Shown here in pieces: positions 32,540 to 41,672 of a DNA stretch of 58,182 nucleotides. The notes below the pieces were generated by a model. The model was not told the origin of the DNA. It made no database searches and worked only from the letters and a program-made list of their open reading frames with translations. A program made the position numbers and the translations under genes. Origin of the DNA: Acidobacteriota bacterium (lineage in GTDB: Bacteria > Acidobacteriota > Terriglobia > Bryobacterales > Bryobacteraceae); the NCBI GenBank assembly GCA_005808475.1, contig SYLY01000387.1, positions 1 to 58,182 of the forward strand, given 5' to 3'. Within the stretch, counting starts at the first letter, position 1. Each line of letters opens with the position of its first letter.

Positions 32540-34159
32540 GTGGGCCTAGTGAAGACAAAAGTAAAACCGTCCCTTCTCAACCTGTCCGTCGAGGAGGAGA
32601 ACTTGGCCGCCGTGCCATTCGCGGTGCTGGAACGCCGCGTCGGCAAGCGGATCGGCAAGCTCGAGATCAAGGGCACCAAGACGCTTCCGGATGGCAGCGA
32701 AGTGTCGGTGCTGTGGCAGGTGCAGGGCAACAACGAGCTCGGCCTTCCCACCGAGCAGGATCTCGATATTTTCGTTGCCTTGGGCGTGCTGACGTTTCGC
32801 GGCAATTTCTCCAAGACCGTCAGCTTCACCGGGCGCGAGATCGCCAAAATCCTCAACATCCGCAACGTGCATGGCAAATTCTACCAGCGGCTGAAACTCG
32901 CCATGGACCGGTTCATCCCGCTGCGGTTCCGCGCTCTCACCGCCACCGACCACCACGAAGAGGTAAAGTGGCTCAACGTCTTCCAGGAGGCCAGTTTTTC
33001 GCTCGACCGCGCCAGCGGCCGGTGCACGGGCACGGTGACCTGGACCGACAAATTGATCCAGTCGATGGACAGCGGCTTCTTCCGCCTGCTCGACGCCGGC
33101 CGCTACATGGAACTCGACGGAATTACGGCCAAGCACTTGTACCGCTTCCTGGCGGTGGCGTTCGAGAAGACCGATCTGGTGGTGATCGACGCGCGCAAGC
33201 TTGCCACCGAACACCTGGGCATCCTTACTCCGCCGTACTACCTTTCGCGATTGATGCAGACGCTGGAGCCAGCGTTCGAGCAATTGATGCGGATTCAAGT
33301 CCTCGGCTCCTACCACGTCGTGGCCGCCGGGCATTGGAAACTGGCGCTCCACCGGCACCCGAGCTATGTGCCCGAGCGTAAATCGCTCGCTCTCGGCGGC
33401 GCGGTGACCAGTTCGGAGGAGGCGCGGGCTTGGGCGCAGGCGCAGCTCGAGAAGGCGGGAATCGCCGGCAAGAACGCGACCGAATACTGCCAGCGGTTCG
33501 TCAACCGCCGCGAGCAGTATCAGTTGTCGCGGGCCGCGCGGCTTCTCGAGGAGATGAAGTCGGAGGAAGTGCTGCATCACGTGGCGGCCGCCACGATCCG
33601 CCAGGCGCTCGACGCCGGGCCAAGCGTCGAGTGCACGCAGGCCCTCGATTGGTGCGAAATCGCCCTCGAGGTGTGCCGGCAAAAGCGAAAGGCCGGACAG
33701 ACGATGAAGAACCTCCCCGGGTTGCTCGTCAAAATCGCGCGCGACGCCGAAGCGAGACCGAGGCTGGTCGACGAGGACACCGCCGCGCATTGGCGGACGC
33801 GGTTCGGCCAGCGCGAGGAGGCCGCGTTGCGGCAGCAGGAGGAAGTGGAGGAGCGGACGCTGATCCTCGAATACGAGAAGGCGAGGCAGCAGTTGGCGGC
33901 GGCCATTTTTCAGGACACCCCGGAAGCCACCAGGCAGGCGTGGCGGCGGGAAAAGTCCGAGCAGTTCCGGCACGACGAGCGTTTCGATAAGCTGCCGCCG
34001 GATGTCCGGCTCCAGGAAATCGACGAGATGATCGTCCATCAGATCGCCCGCAAGGAAGCGCCGTCGTACGAGAAATGGCTGTTGCGCAAGAGGGCATCCC
34101 AAGCGGTTCTGCCCTTCCTGTCTCCGATGGAACCAGGCGCCGCCGGGTACTACGGTTAA
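32540..34159 (+). CDS. repA: Plasmid replication initiator protein A (RPA family)
   Basis: A 539-aa protein. Residues about 20-290 match the replication initiator protein A family in pattern, with LPTEQDLDIFVALGVLTF, SFTGREIAKILNIRN and YHVVAAGHWKLALH; these regions form winged-helix DNA-binding folds. Such proteins bind iterons in the adjacent origin. The C-terminal 240 or so residues are highly charged (runs of Glu and Arg near 430-510) and longer than in typical members. The start is GTG 32540 with AGAGG about 9 bases upstream. This is the strongest single sign that the window is an extrachromosomal replicon. Confidence 0.85.
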   Translation: MGLVKTKVKPSLLNLSVEEENLAAVPFAVLERRVGKRIGKLEIKGTKTLPDGSEVSVLWQVQGNNELGLPTEQDLDIFVALGVLTFRGNFSKTVSFTGREIAKILNIRNVHGKFYQRLKLAMDRFIPLRFRALTATDHHEEVKWLNVFQEASFSLDRASGRCTGTVTWTDKLIQSMDSGFFRLLDAGRYMELDGITAKHLYRFLAVAFEKTDLVVIDARKLATEHLGILTPPYYLSRLMQTLEPAFEQLMRIQVLGSYHVVAAGHWKLALHRHPSYVPERKSLALGGAVTSSEEARAWAQAQLEKAGIAGKNATEYCQRFVNRREQYQLSRAARLLEEMKSEEVLHHVAAATIRQALDAGPSVECTQALDWCEIALEVCRQKRKAGQTMKNLPGLLVKIARDAEARPRLVDEDTAAHWRTRFGQREEAALRQQEEVEERTLILEYEKARQQLAAAIFQDTPEATRQAWRREKSEQFRHDERFDKLPPDVRLQEIDEMIVHQIARKEAPSYEKWLLRKRASQAVLPFLSPMEPGAAGYYG

Positions 34160-34208
34160 ACTGAAGAGGTGAATCCGCCGATTCAGGCGGGAGAGCCTTA
34201 TTTAGATC

Positions 34209-36131
34209 ATGTGTGGAATCGCTGGATACGTGTCGGCCGATGGCGCGGCCCCCGACGCCGCGTTGCTGCGCCGGATGTGCGATCGTATCGTGCACCGTGG
34301 TCCGGACGCCTACGGGTCCTACACCGACGGCCGTTGCGCGCTCGGTCACCGCAGACTCAGCATCATCGACGTGTCCGGCGGCGCTCAGCCGCAAGCCAAC
34401 GAGGACGGTCGGCTTCATGTCGTGTTCAATGGCGAGATCTACAATTTCGGGCCCCTGCGCGACGATCTGATCCGTAAGGGTCACCGGTTTACCACCCATA
34501 GCGACACCGAAGTGCTGGTTCACCTGTACGAGGAGGTGGGCGAGCGGCTCCCGGAATATCTGAACGGCATGTTCGCCTTTGCCATCTGGGACCGGGCCAA
34601 ACAAGAGCTGTTTCTCGCCCGCGACCGGTTCGGGAAAAAGCCGCTCTACTATTCCGAACGGATCGCCGGCGCGCGCGTGGCGTTCGCCTCCGAACTGAAG
34701 GCGCTCACCGCGATGCCGGGTTTCGACGCGCCGGTGGATCCGCGCGCGGTGGCCGACTTTCTCGCCTTCGGATACGTTCCCGATCCGGGGACGATCTACG
34801 GGGGCGTCAGGAAGCTGCCGCCCGCGCACAGCTTGCTCGCGACACGGGACGGAGTCCGGCTTCGGAGATATTGGGAGCTGCGGTTCGCGCCCGACGAAAA
34901 GACCACGTTCGAGGATAAGGCAGCCGAGATCCATGAGTTGGCGGTTGACGCGGTGCGCAGCCGGTTGATGAGCGAGGTGCCGCTCGGCGCGTTTCTGAGC
35001 GGGGGAGTGGATTCGAGCGCCGTGGTCGGCCTGATGTCGGAGCATGCGGGCGGCCGCGTGAAGTCGTTCTCGATCGGGTTCACCAATAAAGCGGTCGACG
35101 AATTGGAATACGCCCGGCTTGTCGTCGAGCGGTACAAGACCGAGCACCGCGAGCAGGTCGTGACGCCGTCGATCCAGGAGATGCTCGGAACCCTGGTGGA
35201 GCATTACGACGAGCCTTTCGGCGATTCGTCGGCCATTCCGACGCTCTACCTGTGCCGCATGACGCGACAGTACGTCACCGTCGCGTTGTCGGGCGACGGC
35301 GCCGACGAGCTGTTCGGTGGCTACGACCGCTATCAGCTCGGAGTGCTGGAGGACAGGCTGCGGCGCGCGTTTCCCGATTGGTTCCGCCACTCGGCGATCG
35401 CGGCGGCGGCGGGGGTTTGGCCGCGGACCGATTTCCTGCCGCGGCCGCTGCGTTTCAAATCGATGCTGACGTGTGTCTCGCAGGAAGTGGCCGACGGCTA
35501 CTACACATCGGTGACCGCGTTTCGAGACGGCGCCCTCGACGCGATCCTGTCGCCGGAGTTGCGCCGGGATCTGGCCGGGTATTCTCCCCGCGAGCCGTTC
35601 CGGAAGCACTTCCACGGACTCGAGCATCTACCGGCGCTCGAACAATTGCAGGCAGTAGACATCAAGACGTACCTTCCCGGTGACATCCTCGTGAAGATGG
35701 ACCGCGCCAGCATGGCGTACTCGCTCGAGGCGCGGGCGCCATGGCTCGACTACCGGCTGGGGGAGGTGGCGGGCTCCTTGCCGGCGTCCTACAAGGTTCG
35801 CGGCGCCAACGGCAAGCTCGTGTTCAAGAAGGCGCTGTCGCGCTACCTGCCCGAGCGGACCACCAATCGCCGCAAGCAAGGCTTCATCGTGCCGATGGCC
35901 GAGTGGATGCGCACCAGCCTGCGGCCCACGTTCGAATCGGTGGTGTTCCGCCCGGCAATGAGCGAACTCATCGACTTCGGGGAAGCCCGCCGGTTGTGGC
36001 AGCAGCACCAGGGGGGACTGCTCGACAATTCGACCAAGCTCTGGTACCTGCTGATGCTGGCGTGTTGGAGAGCCCACCACGGGTCTCCGGCCGGGCGCGC
36101 CGAACTGGCGGAGAGCTTGGCGGCGCGTTGA
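34209..36131 (+). CDS. asnB: Asparagine-synthase-like glutamine amidotransferase, second copy
   Basis: A 640-aa protein that starts MCGIAGYVSADG with Cys2 as nucleophile. It has NGEIYN in the glutaminase half, the PP-loop SGGVDSS near 262-268, and GDGADELFGGYDRYQ. It differs clearly from the copy at 4567 (different spacing and charge), so the two are not recent duplicates and may amidate different sugars. It opens a polysaccharide cluster with the flippase 13 bp downstream. The Shine-Dalgarno sequence (GGGAG) is farther away than usual. Confidence 0.93.
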   Translation: MCGIAGYVSADGAAPDAALLRRMCDRIVHRGPDAYGSYTDGRCALGHRRLSIIDVSGGAQPQANEDGRLHVVFNGEIYNFGPLRDDLIRKGHRFTTHSDTEVLVHLYEEVGERLPEYLNGMFAFAIWDRAKQELFLARDRFGKKPLYYSERIAGARVAFASELKALTAMPGFDAPVDPRAVADFLAFGYVPDPGTIYGGVRKLPPAHSLLATRDGVRLRRYWELRFAPDEKTTFEDKAAEIHELAVDAVRSRLMSEVPLGAFLSGGVDSSAVVGLMSEHAGGRVKSFSIGFTNKAVDELEYARLVVERYKTEHREQVVTPSIQEMLGTLVEHYDEPFGDSSAIPTLYLCRMTRQYVTVALSGDGADELFGGYDRYQLGVLEDRLRRAFPDWFRHSAIAAAAGVWPRTDFLPRPLRFKSMLTCVSQEVADGYYTSVTAFRDGALDAILSPELRRDLAGYSPREPFRKHFHGLEHLPALEQLQAVDIKTYLPGDILVKMDRASMAYSLEARAPWLDYRLGEVAGSLPASYKVRGANGKLVFKKALSRYLPERTTNRRKQGFIVPMAEWMRTSLRPTFESVVFRPAMSELIDFGEARRLWQQHQGGLLDNSTKLWYLLMLACWRAHHGSPAGRAELAESLAAR

Positions 36132-36144
36132 AGGACTTGCCGTC

Positions 36145-37608
36145 TTGAGCGATTCGGCGCGATTCCTGGGGATGATCCGTTCGGCGGGAGTCTATACGCT
36201 CGCCGTGGTGGTATCGCGCCTGGCCTCGTTGGTTCTCATCCCGGTTTACACGCGGCTGATTCCGCCCGCCGACTACCGGATCCTCGAGGTCCTCGACACG
36301 ACGCTGACGCTGTTTTCAATCATCGCCGGCGCGCGGTTTGCCAGCGCGATCGCGTACTTCTATACTCACGCCGACGGGCCGGCGGGCAAACGGCAGGTCG
36401 TCAGCACGATGATGATCGGAGCGGCGGTCATCGGAGCGGCTGGCGCGGCGGTTGGATTCGTGGCCGCGCCATGGATCGGCCAGACCCTTTTCGCCAGCCC
36501 GGACTACACCGGCCAGTTGCGGATCGTATTCGCGACGTTTGGCGCGCAGATGCTGCTCGAGGTCGCCTGGGGATGGATCCGGGCCGAGGACCGGTCCACG
36601 CTTTATCTTGGCTTGAGCGTGGTCCACCTTGCGCTGGCGGTGAGTGTGACGCTGGTGTTGCTGCTCGGATACCGGACCGGCTATGTGGCGCTGCTTTGGG
36701 GATCGCTCGCCGGCGCGGCCTGCGTGGGGGTTCCCATGGCCGTGGCGGGAGTGCTGCGGAGCGAATCCCGGTTCAGCGGGCGGCTGTTCCTCTCCATTTG
36801 CCGCTTCGCCGCGCCCGTGGGGATTTCCGGTCTGGCGATGTTCGCCCTGAATTTCGGAGACCGCTACTTTCTGCTCAAGTACGCCGATCCGGCCGAGTTC
36901 GGCGTCTACGGCTTCTCCTACAAGGTCGGAATGATGGTTTCGCTGGTGCAAACGGGGTTCAATATGTATTGGAGTTCCCAGGTGTACGAGCAGGTGAAGG
37001 GCGACAACGGCAACCGGGTGCTGGTGCGGGTGTTCACCCATTTCGCCGCCGCGATGACGTTCCTGTCGTTTGCCACCTGGGCGGGCTCGGGCCCGGCGAT
37101 CCTGATGTGGGTCGGTCCCGACTACCACTCCGCGGTGAAGTATGTTCCCTGGATCGTGCTGGCGTATTGGATTCGCGCCGCGGCCGACTTCTTCCGCAGC
37201 GTACTTTACCTGCGGAAGGACACCGATTCCGACGCTTTGGTGAATGTCGTGGCCGCTTGCGTTTGCCTGGCCGCGTACATGATATTGATTCCCATCCATC
37301 AGGTGTGGGGGGCGGTGGAAGCGACGCTTGCCGGATTCACCGTTCTGCTGGCCACCGCGTATTGGCGCGCCCGGAAGGTGTTTCCGTTTACACTGGAATG
37401 GGCGCGTTTGGGCAAACTAGGGGTGGCCGCCGCAATCCTGTCGGCGATCCACCTCAATCAGCCTTTTTTCTCGCAACCGGCGCGGTTGGCGTTCGCCGCC
37501 ACCCTTTGTCTTGCCTTTCCGGCGCTATTGTACGCTCTGCGGTTCCTCGATCCGGAGGAAACGGCCGCGTTGAAGTCCCGGTTCGGACAGTCGGCGGCTC
37601 GAACATGA
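36145..37608 (+). CDS. Polysaccharide flippase (Wzx/MATE-like)
   Basis: A 487-aa membrane protein with about 12-14 hydrophobic helices, typical of lipid-linked oligosaccharide flippases (for example LVLIPVYTRLIPPADYRI near the N-terminus, the family's usual start region). It would move the undecaprenyl-linked repeat unit to the periplasm. TTG 36145 has AAGGA nine bases upstream and is preferred; ATG 36172 is an alternative. It lies 13 bp after the amidotransferase gene. Confidence 0.88.
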   Translation: MSDSARFLGMIRSAGVYTLAVVVSRLASLVLIPVYTRLIPPADYRILEVLDTTLTLFSIIAGARFASAIAYFYTHADGPAGKRQVVSTMMIGAAVIGAAGAAVGFVAAPWIGQTLFASPDYTGQLRIVFATFGAQMLLEVAWGWIRAEDRSTLYLGLSVVHLALAVSVTLVLLLGYRTGYVALLWGSLAGAACVGVPMAVAGVLRSESRFSGRLFLSICRFAAPVGISGLAMFALNFGDRYFLLKYADPAEFGVYGFSYKVGMMVSLVQTGFNMYWSSQVYEQVKGDNGNRVLVRVFTHFAAAMTFLSFATWAGSGPAILMWVGPDYHSAVKYVPWIVLAYWIRAAADFFRSVLYLRKDTDSDALVNVVAACVCLAAYMILIPIHQVWGAVEATLAGFTVLLATAYWRARKVFPFTLEWARLGKLGVAAAILSAIHLNQPFFSQPARLAFAATLCLAFPALLYALRFLDPEETAALKSRFGQSAART

Positions 37609-37636
37609 ATGGTCAATTTCCAAGGAGTACCGAACC

Positions 37637-40363
37637 ATGCGCGCGTTCACGCTGTTGACGTCGATCCTGCTCACCTGTTGCGCGTCCCCGTCGCAAACCA
37701 AGCCACCGGCGAAGGCCTACTCGCCATCGAGTCTGGCCCTAACGGCTCTGGCGGCCGCGCAAGCCGCCGGCGCCGCCGTACCGAACGACATCTGGATTCA
37801 AAGCTCGACGGGCGCGGCGCAGGAGAACCGGCCGTTCACGATTTCGCGGTTTTTCGCCCGCGGTGAGATCAAGGAATGCCCGGCGGCGGTGGTGGGCGAC
37901 ACGCCGGTGGAGTCCCAGTGCGACGTCAAGACGCGGTGGGACGACGGCAGCGTCCAGCATTCGATGGTGAGCTTCCGGGCTTCCGTTCCGGCCGAGGGGC
38001 GGCTCCGGGTATCGTTCGTCAATCAGGAGCGCCCGGCCGAGGGCGGCCTGTCACGCGAGGAGATGCTGCAGTTTGTCGAGGGCAAGTGGGGAGCGGGAAT
38101 CGCCGCCGGAGCCGCCGTGGAGGATCGTTCCGAGCCGGCCTACGTGAATGCCAAGGACATCCTGTCGCGTTGGAACGGGCGTGAGTCCGATACCGGGGTC
38201 CGGTACTGGCTGCGGGGTCCGGTGGCGACGCAAGTCATCGTGGAGGATAAGTCCGCGGCGTCCGCGTTCGATTTCGGCTGGAGTTCGCCCTTCGAATCGG
38301 TGCGCAACAGCACCGAGATCGTCCGCAATTCGACGAGTTTCCAGGTCTACCCGGACTACGCCACCCACATCGCCACCTGGAAACCTCCGCTGCGGGTTTC
38401 GATCAACGGCGAGCTGATCGGCGTTTGCGGCGTCCAAGGGCTGACCGCGACCATATGCGCCAATGGAAGGGGCAGGGAAGGGACTCAGGTGAAGGAACAC
38501 CGCGTCTATCTCGACATCGTTCCCGAATCGGGATGGCGCAAGGCCGTCGAGGACCGGCACAGATCGCTTCACCCGGTGTTCGTCTTGACCTTTTACCGTG
38601 GTTGGGACGGCGTCAAGGTAGAGTATGTCGTCGAGAACGTCTCGACGACCCGCCTGCAGTATCAAGCGTACAACATGCACCTGGCCCGGAACGACCCGCC
38701 CGAGTACATCGGCGAACCGGCCCGGGTGCCCCACGCGCCCGGCTCCCGGTGGAGGAAGACCTTCTGGAGCGGGCGCGAGCCAGGCGGGGTCTCGATCGAT
38801 TACAACCTGGCTCACTTGGTGTATTCCAGGGCCCTGCCGAGCTACGATTTGACGCGCACGGTCGGCCGCAAGGGAATTGACGAGGAAGTGCGGGCGTTTC
38901 TGGCGTCCGACCGGGGCGACATCATGGGTTCGGCGCAGTGGCAGAAGTATTTTCCCGCGCCCGGAGGCCGCCCCGACATCGCCTACGTGCCGCGGTGGTA
39001 TCTGCGGTACCTGTATACTTTCGACCCTGAACTCGAGAAGGTGATGCTCGGCAACGCTGCGGCCGGCGCCCACGTCCCGATCCACTTCAGGGAGTCGCTT
39101 CCCGGGCGTTCGTACTGCGCCAAGAGTTGCGCCGGCCCGTCGCCCGACGCGTTGGGAAGGCCGTTGTCGCTCGACGCCAGGCCCACGGTCAACACGCTCG
39201 TCAACACGCTGCCGGAGGCGCGCGCCGAGGACCGGATGCAATATTCGGGCGCGTCCAGCCTGAACGGATGGAGTTACGACGTTCCTCACCAGTCGAGCTT
39301 CGCCTATGTGCCGTATTTGATCACGGGCGACTGGTATTTCCTCGAGGAGTTATATTTCTGGGCGTCGTTCACCCTTGCCACCGGCAGCCCCGACCCGGCA
39401 TGCTCCTATTGCCGCAATGCCGAGCTCGGTTGGGTACCGTCCGAGGTCCGCGGCCGCGCCTGGGCGTTGCGGGCTATCGGCCACGCGGCGGCGATGAGTC
39501 CGTCCGGCTCGCCCGAAAGGGAATACTACACGCGCAAGCTGAACAACCATGTCGCGATCTGGGAAGGCGCGTTCGATCTCCGCAACGGAGCCTTCCACGA
39601 GCCTTGTCCAGCCGGCGCGTTCAACCCGCTTCGCACCACGCCATGGTGTTGGGGCCGCAACGTCGCCGGCGGCAACCAAAGCAACCCCCTCATGATTTAC
39701 GAACCAATCGGGGGGCCGTACGCGACCAGCAACATGTGGACTCAGGAGGATTTTCCCAAGAGCCCGCCCTCGACGACGGTTCCGGGTGGAGCGCTGGTGG
39801 TGTACTCGGGCGCTTCGGAGTGGATGGTTTACTATAATCAGATCGTCGTCGGGCACCTGCTGGAACTCGGCTTCAAGCAACTGGCCGAGCTGCATGCGCA
39901 GTCGATGACGCGGCGGCTGCTGCCGCAACTGCGCGACCCCGCCTACAACCCATATCTGGTGGCGGCCTACCAAACCCCGGGAGTCGTCTGCGCGCCGAAA
40001 CTGGACCCGGCCAAGAACCAGTACGTCTGCGAGCCGGGCGCCTACATCACAACTTGGGCCGACATGCGCCGTGCGTTCAAGGTGAACAATCCCACCGCCT
40101 TTCAGGGCGGGCACGACGCCGACCCGGAACACGGTTACGCCATTGTCGCCCGCGCGGCGGCGAGTTATTTGTATCCGTTCAGCCCCGGCAACATGAGCGG
40201 CCGGGAGGCTTGGGATTGGCTCAACGGCAAGATCAACCCGTCGTCTTTCGACGAGAATCCGATGTGGGCCCTGGTCCCTCGCGAAATCGCCGCGCCGCTG
40301 GCGGCTTACCGCAAGAAGGCGGCTGCTACTCCAGTGGCGGTGTCGCGGCCGCGGAAGAGGTAA
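37637..40363 (+). CDS. Large secreted protein, possible exo-rhamnogalacturonan-lyase-like fold
   Basis: A 908-aa exported protein. It begins with a signal peptide (MRAFTLLTSILLTCC), and the Cys residues could allow lipidation. The N-terminal region carries TRWDDGSVQHSMVSF, which recalls the R-W-x-D-G-S-x-x-W motif of PcRGLX/YetA-like N-terminal domains. The C-terminal half is helical with many aromatic residues (RAWALRAIGHAAAM, NPYLVAAYQTPG), consistent with an alpha/alpha toroid. It is a paralogue of the protein at 44533. AAGGAG lies 9 bases before ATG. It may act on the exopolysaccharide or anchor to it. The lyase idea is tentative. Confidence 0.6.
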   Translation: MRAFTLLTSILLTCCASPSQTKPPAKAYSPSSLALTALAAAQAAGAAVPNDIWIQSSTGAAQENRPFTISRFFARGEIKECPAAVVGDTPVESQCDVKTRWDDGSVQHSMVSFRASVPAEGRLRVSFVNQERPAEGGLSREEMLQFVEGKWGAGIAAGAAVEDRSEPAYVNAKDILSRWNGRESDTGVRYWLRGPVATQVIVEDKSAASAFDFGWSSPFESVRNSTEIVRNSTSFQVYPDYATHIATWKPPLRVSINGELIGVCGVQGLTATICANGRGREGTQVKEHRVYLDIVPESGWRKAVEDRHRSLHPVFVLTFYRGWDGVKVEYVVENVSTTRLQYQAYNMHLARNDPPEYIGEPARVPHAPGSRWRKTFWSGREPGGVSIDYNLAHLVYSRALPSYDLTRTVGRKGIDEEVRAFLASDRGDIMGSAQWQKYFPAPGGRPDIAYVPRWYLRYLYTFDPELEKVMLGNAAAGAHVPIHFRESLPGRSYCAKSCAGPSPDALGRPLSLDARPTVNTLVNTLPEARAEDRMQYSGASSLNGWSYDVPHQSSFAYVPYLITGDWYFLEELYFWASFTLATGSPDPACSYCRNAELGWVPSEVRGRAWALRAIGHAAAMSPSGSPEREYYTRKLNNHVAIWEGAFDLRNGAFHEPCPAGAFNPLRTTPWCWGRNVAGGNQSNPLMIYEPIGGPYATSNMWTQEDFPKSPPSTTVPGGALVVYSGASEWMVYYNQIVVGHLLELGFKQLAELHAQSMTRRLLPQLRDPAYNPYLVAAYQTPGVVCAPKLDPAKNQYVCEPGAYITTWADMRRAFKVNNPTAFQGGHDADPEHGYAIVARAAASYLYPFSPGNMSGREAWDWLNGKINPSSFDENPMWALVPREIAAPLAAYRKKAAATPVAVSRPRKR

Positions 40364-40378
40364 GCCGGGCGCGATCCG

Positions 40379-41665
40379 ATGGCCTCAATCGTTCCCATAC
40401 TCGCTCACGCCTTTCCGCCGGAGAACATCACCGGCGCTCAGAGGCCATTCCGGTTCTTCAAGTACCTGCGCCGCGCCGGTTTCGAGACGCACGCCGTCTG
40501 CGCCCGGCCCGACCTCGAGCCGGCCGAGTTCGTCCATCGGGTTCCGGCGGCGAGCCGAAGGCGCGTGGTGGCCATCCAGTCCGAACTGCTGCGACTGGCG
40601 CAGCGGTTCGCGCTGCCCTATAACGACGAGCTTCCGTGGGTTCCCCACGCGGTGGCCAAGGTGGAGGAGCTTCTGGAGACGGGCCGCGTGGCGGCCGTGA
40701 TTTCCACCTTCCCTCCGGTTGCGACGCACGCGGCGGGACTGTGGCTGGCGCGAAAGCACGGTGTCCGGTGGATCGCCGACTATCGCGATCCGCACGTGGA
40801 CAATCCGTTTCGCACCAGGAAGTGGCTGTTCAACTACGACTGGCGGATGGAACGCGCGATCTTTAAGAGCGCATCGGTGGTGGTGGCCAACACCGATGCC
40901 GCGGCGGGCATCTGGAAGAACCGCTACCCGGAATTCGCCGCCAAGCTTCACGTGATTTGGAATGGCTTCGATCCGGAGTCGCCGCTCGAGCCAGCGCCGC
41001 GTGGAACCTCGCCAGTGCTGACGATCGCCCATGTGGGCACGCTATACGGCGGACGGCATCCCGGACTTTTCCTCGAGTCGCTCGAGCGGCTGTTCGCCGC
41101 CGGAGGCCTCGATCCGGCCGCGACCCGGGTCGAGCTTACCGGGCCGGTGGACGACGCGGCGGCGGCTGGTTGCCGGGACGTCGTCGCGCGGCTGTCGACG
41201 CGAGGAATCGTGGCCATGACGGACAGGGCGGTGCCGCAGGCCCTCGCCAACGCGGGCATGGCGGCCGCCGACATGCTCTTGATGCTCGATATCAATGATC
41301 GGGAAACCAGCGTGCAGGTGCCGGCCAAGCTGTTCGACTACGCGCGCACGGGGAGGCCGATCCTGGCTTTCACCAGCGCCGGCTCGCCTCTCGCGCACAT
41401 CCTTCGAAAAGCGGGAATCGACTGCGCTCTGATCCACCGGGAAGCGGCGCCGGCGGATGTGGACCGGATCGTCGGCGAGTTCATCGGCCGCGGGCGCAGG
41501 CCGAGTCAAGCCAATGAGTGGTTTTGGAATACGTTCGACGGGCAACGGCAAGCCATGGCGCTCGCGCGGATCATCGGAGATCCTGGAACCGGCCGGAACG
41601 GGGTACTGGAACAATGCCCCGAAAAGGGGGATGCGGTGCTCGCCGGGCCTGATACGATAGGGTAG
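40379..41665 (+). CDS. Glycosyltransferase family 4-like
   Basis: A 428-aa GT-B protein. The N-terminal domain begins VPILAHAFPPENITGAQRPF. The linker has IWNGFDPE, and the C-terminal domain contains AHVGTLYGGRHPG and ETSVQVPAKLFDYARTGRPIL, typical of the nucleotide-sugar binding part. It starts 15 bp after the large secreted protein gene and ends 7 bp before the O-antigen-ligase gene, so all three are probably co-transcribed. It is related in pattern to the transferase at 54100. Confidence 0.85.
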   Translation: MASIVPILAHAFPPENITGAQRPFRFFKYLRRAGFETHAVCARPDLEPAEFVHRVPAASRRRVVAIQSELLRLAQRFALPYNDELPWVPHAVAKVEELLETGRVAAVISTFPPVATHAAGLWLARKHGVRWIADYRDPHVDNPFRTRKWLFNYDWRMERAIFKSASVVVANTDAAAGIWKNRYPEFAAKLHVIWNGFDPESPLEPAPRGTSPVLTIAHVGTLYGGRHPGLFLESLERLFAAGGLDPAATRVELTGPVDDAAAAGCRDVVARLSTRGIVAMTDRAVPQALANAGMAAADMLLMLDINDRETSVQVPAKLFDYARTGRPILAFTSAGSPLAHILRKAGIDCALIHREAAPADVDRIVGEFIGRGRRPSQANEWFWNTFDGQRQAMALARIIGDPGTGRNGVLEQCPEKGDAVLAGPDTIG

Positions 41666-41672
41666 ACCCGGT

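Noticed and set aside
32546..34102. 518-codon open frame antisense to the replication initiator
   Set aside because: The composition is typical of an antisense shadow in high-GC DNA, and the sense strand carries a recognisable initiator.
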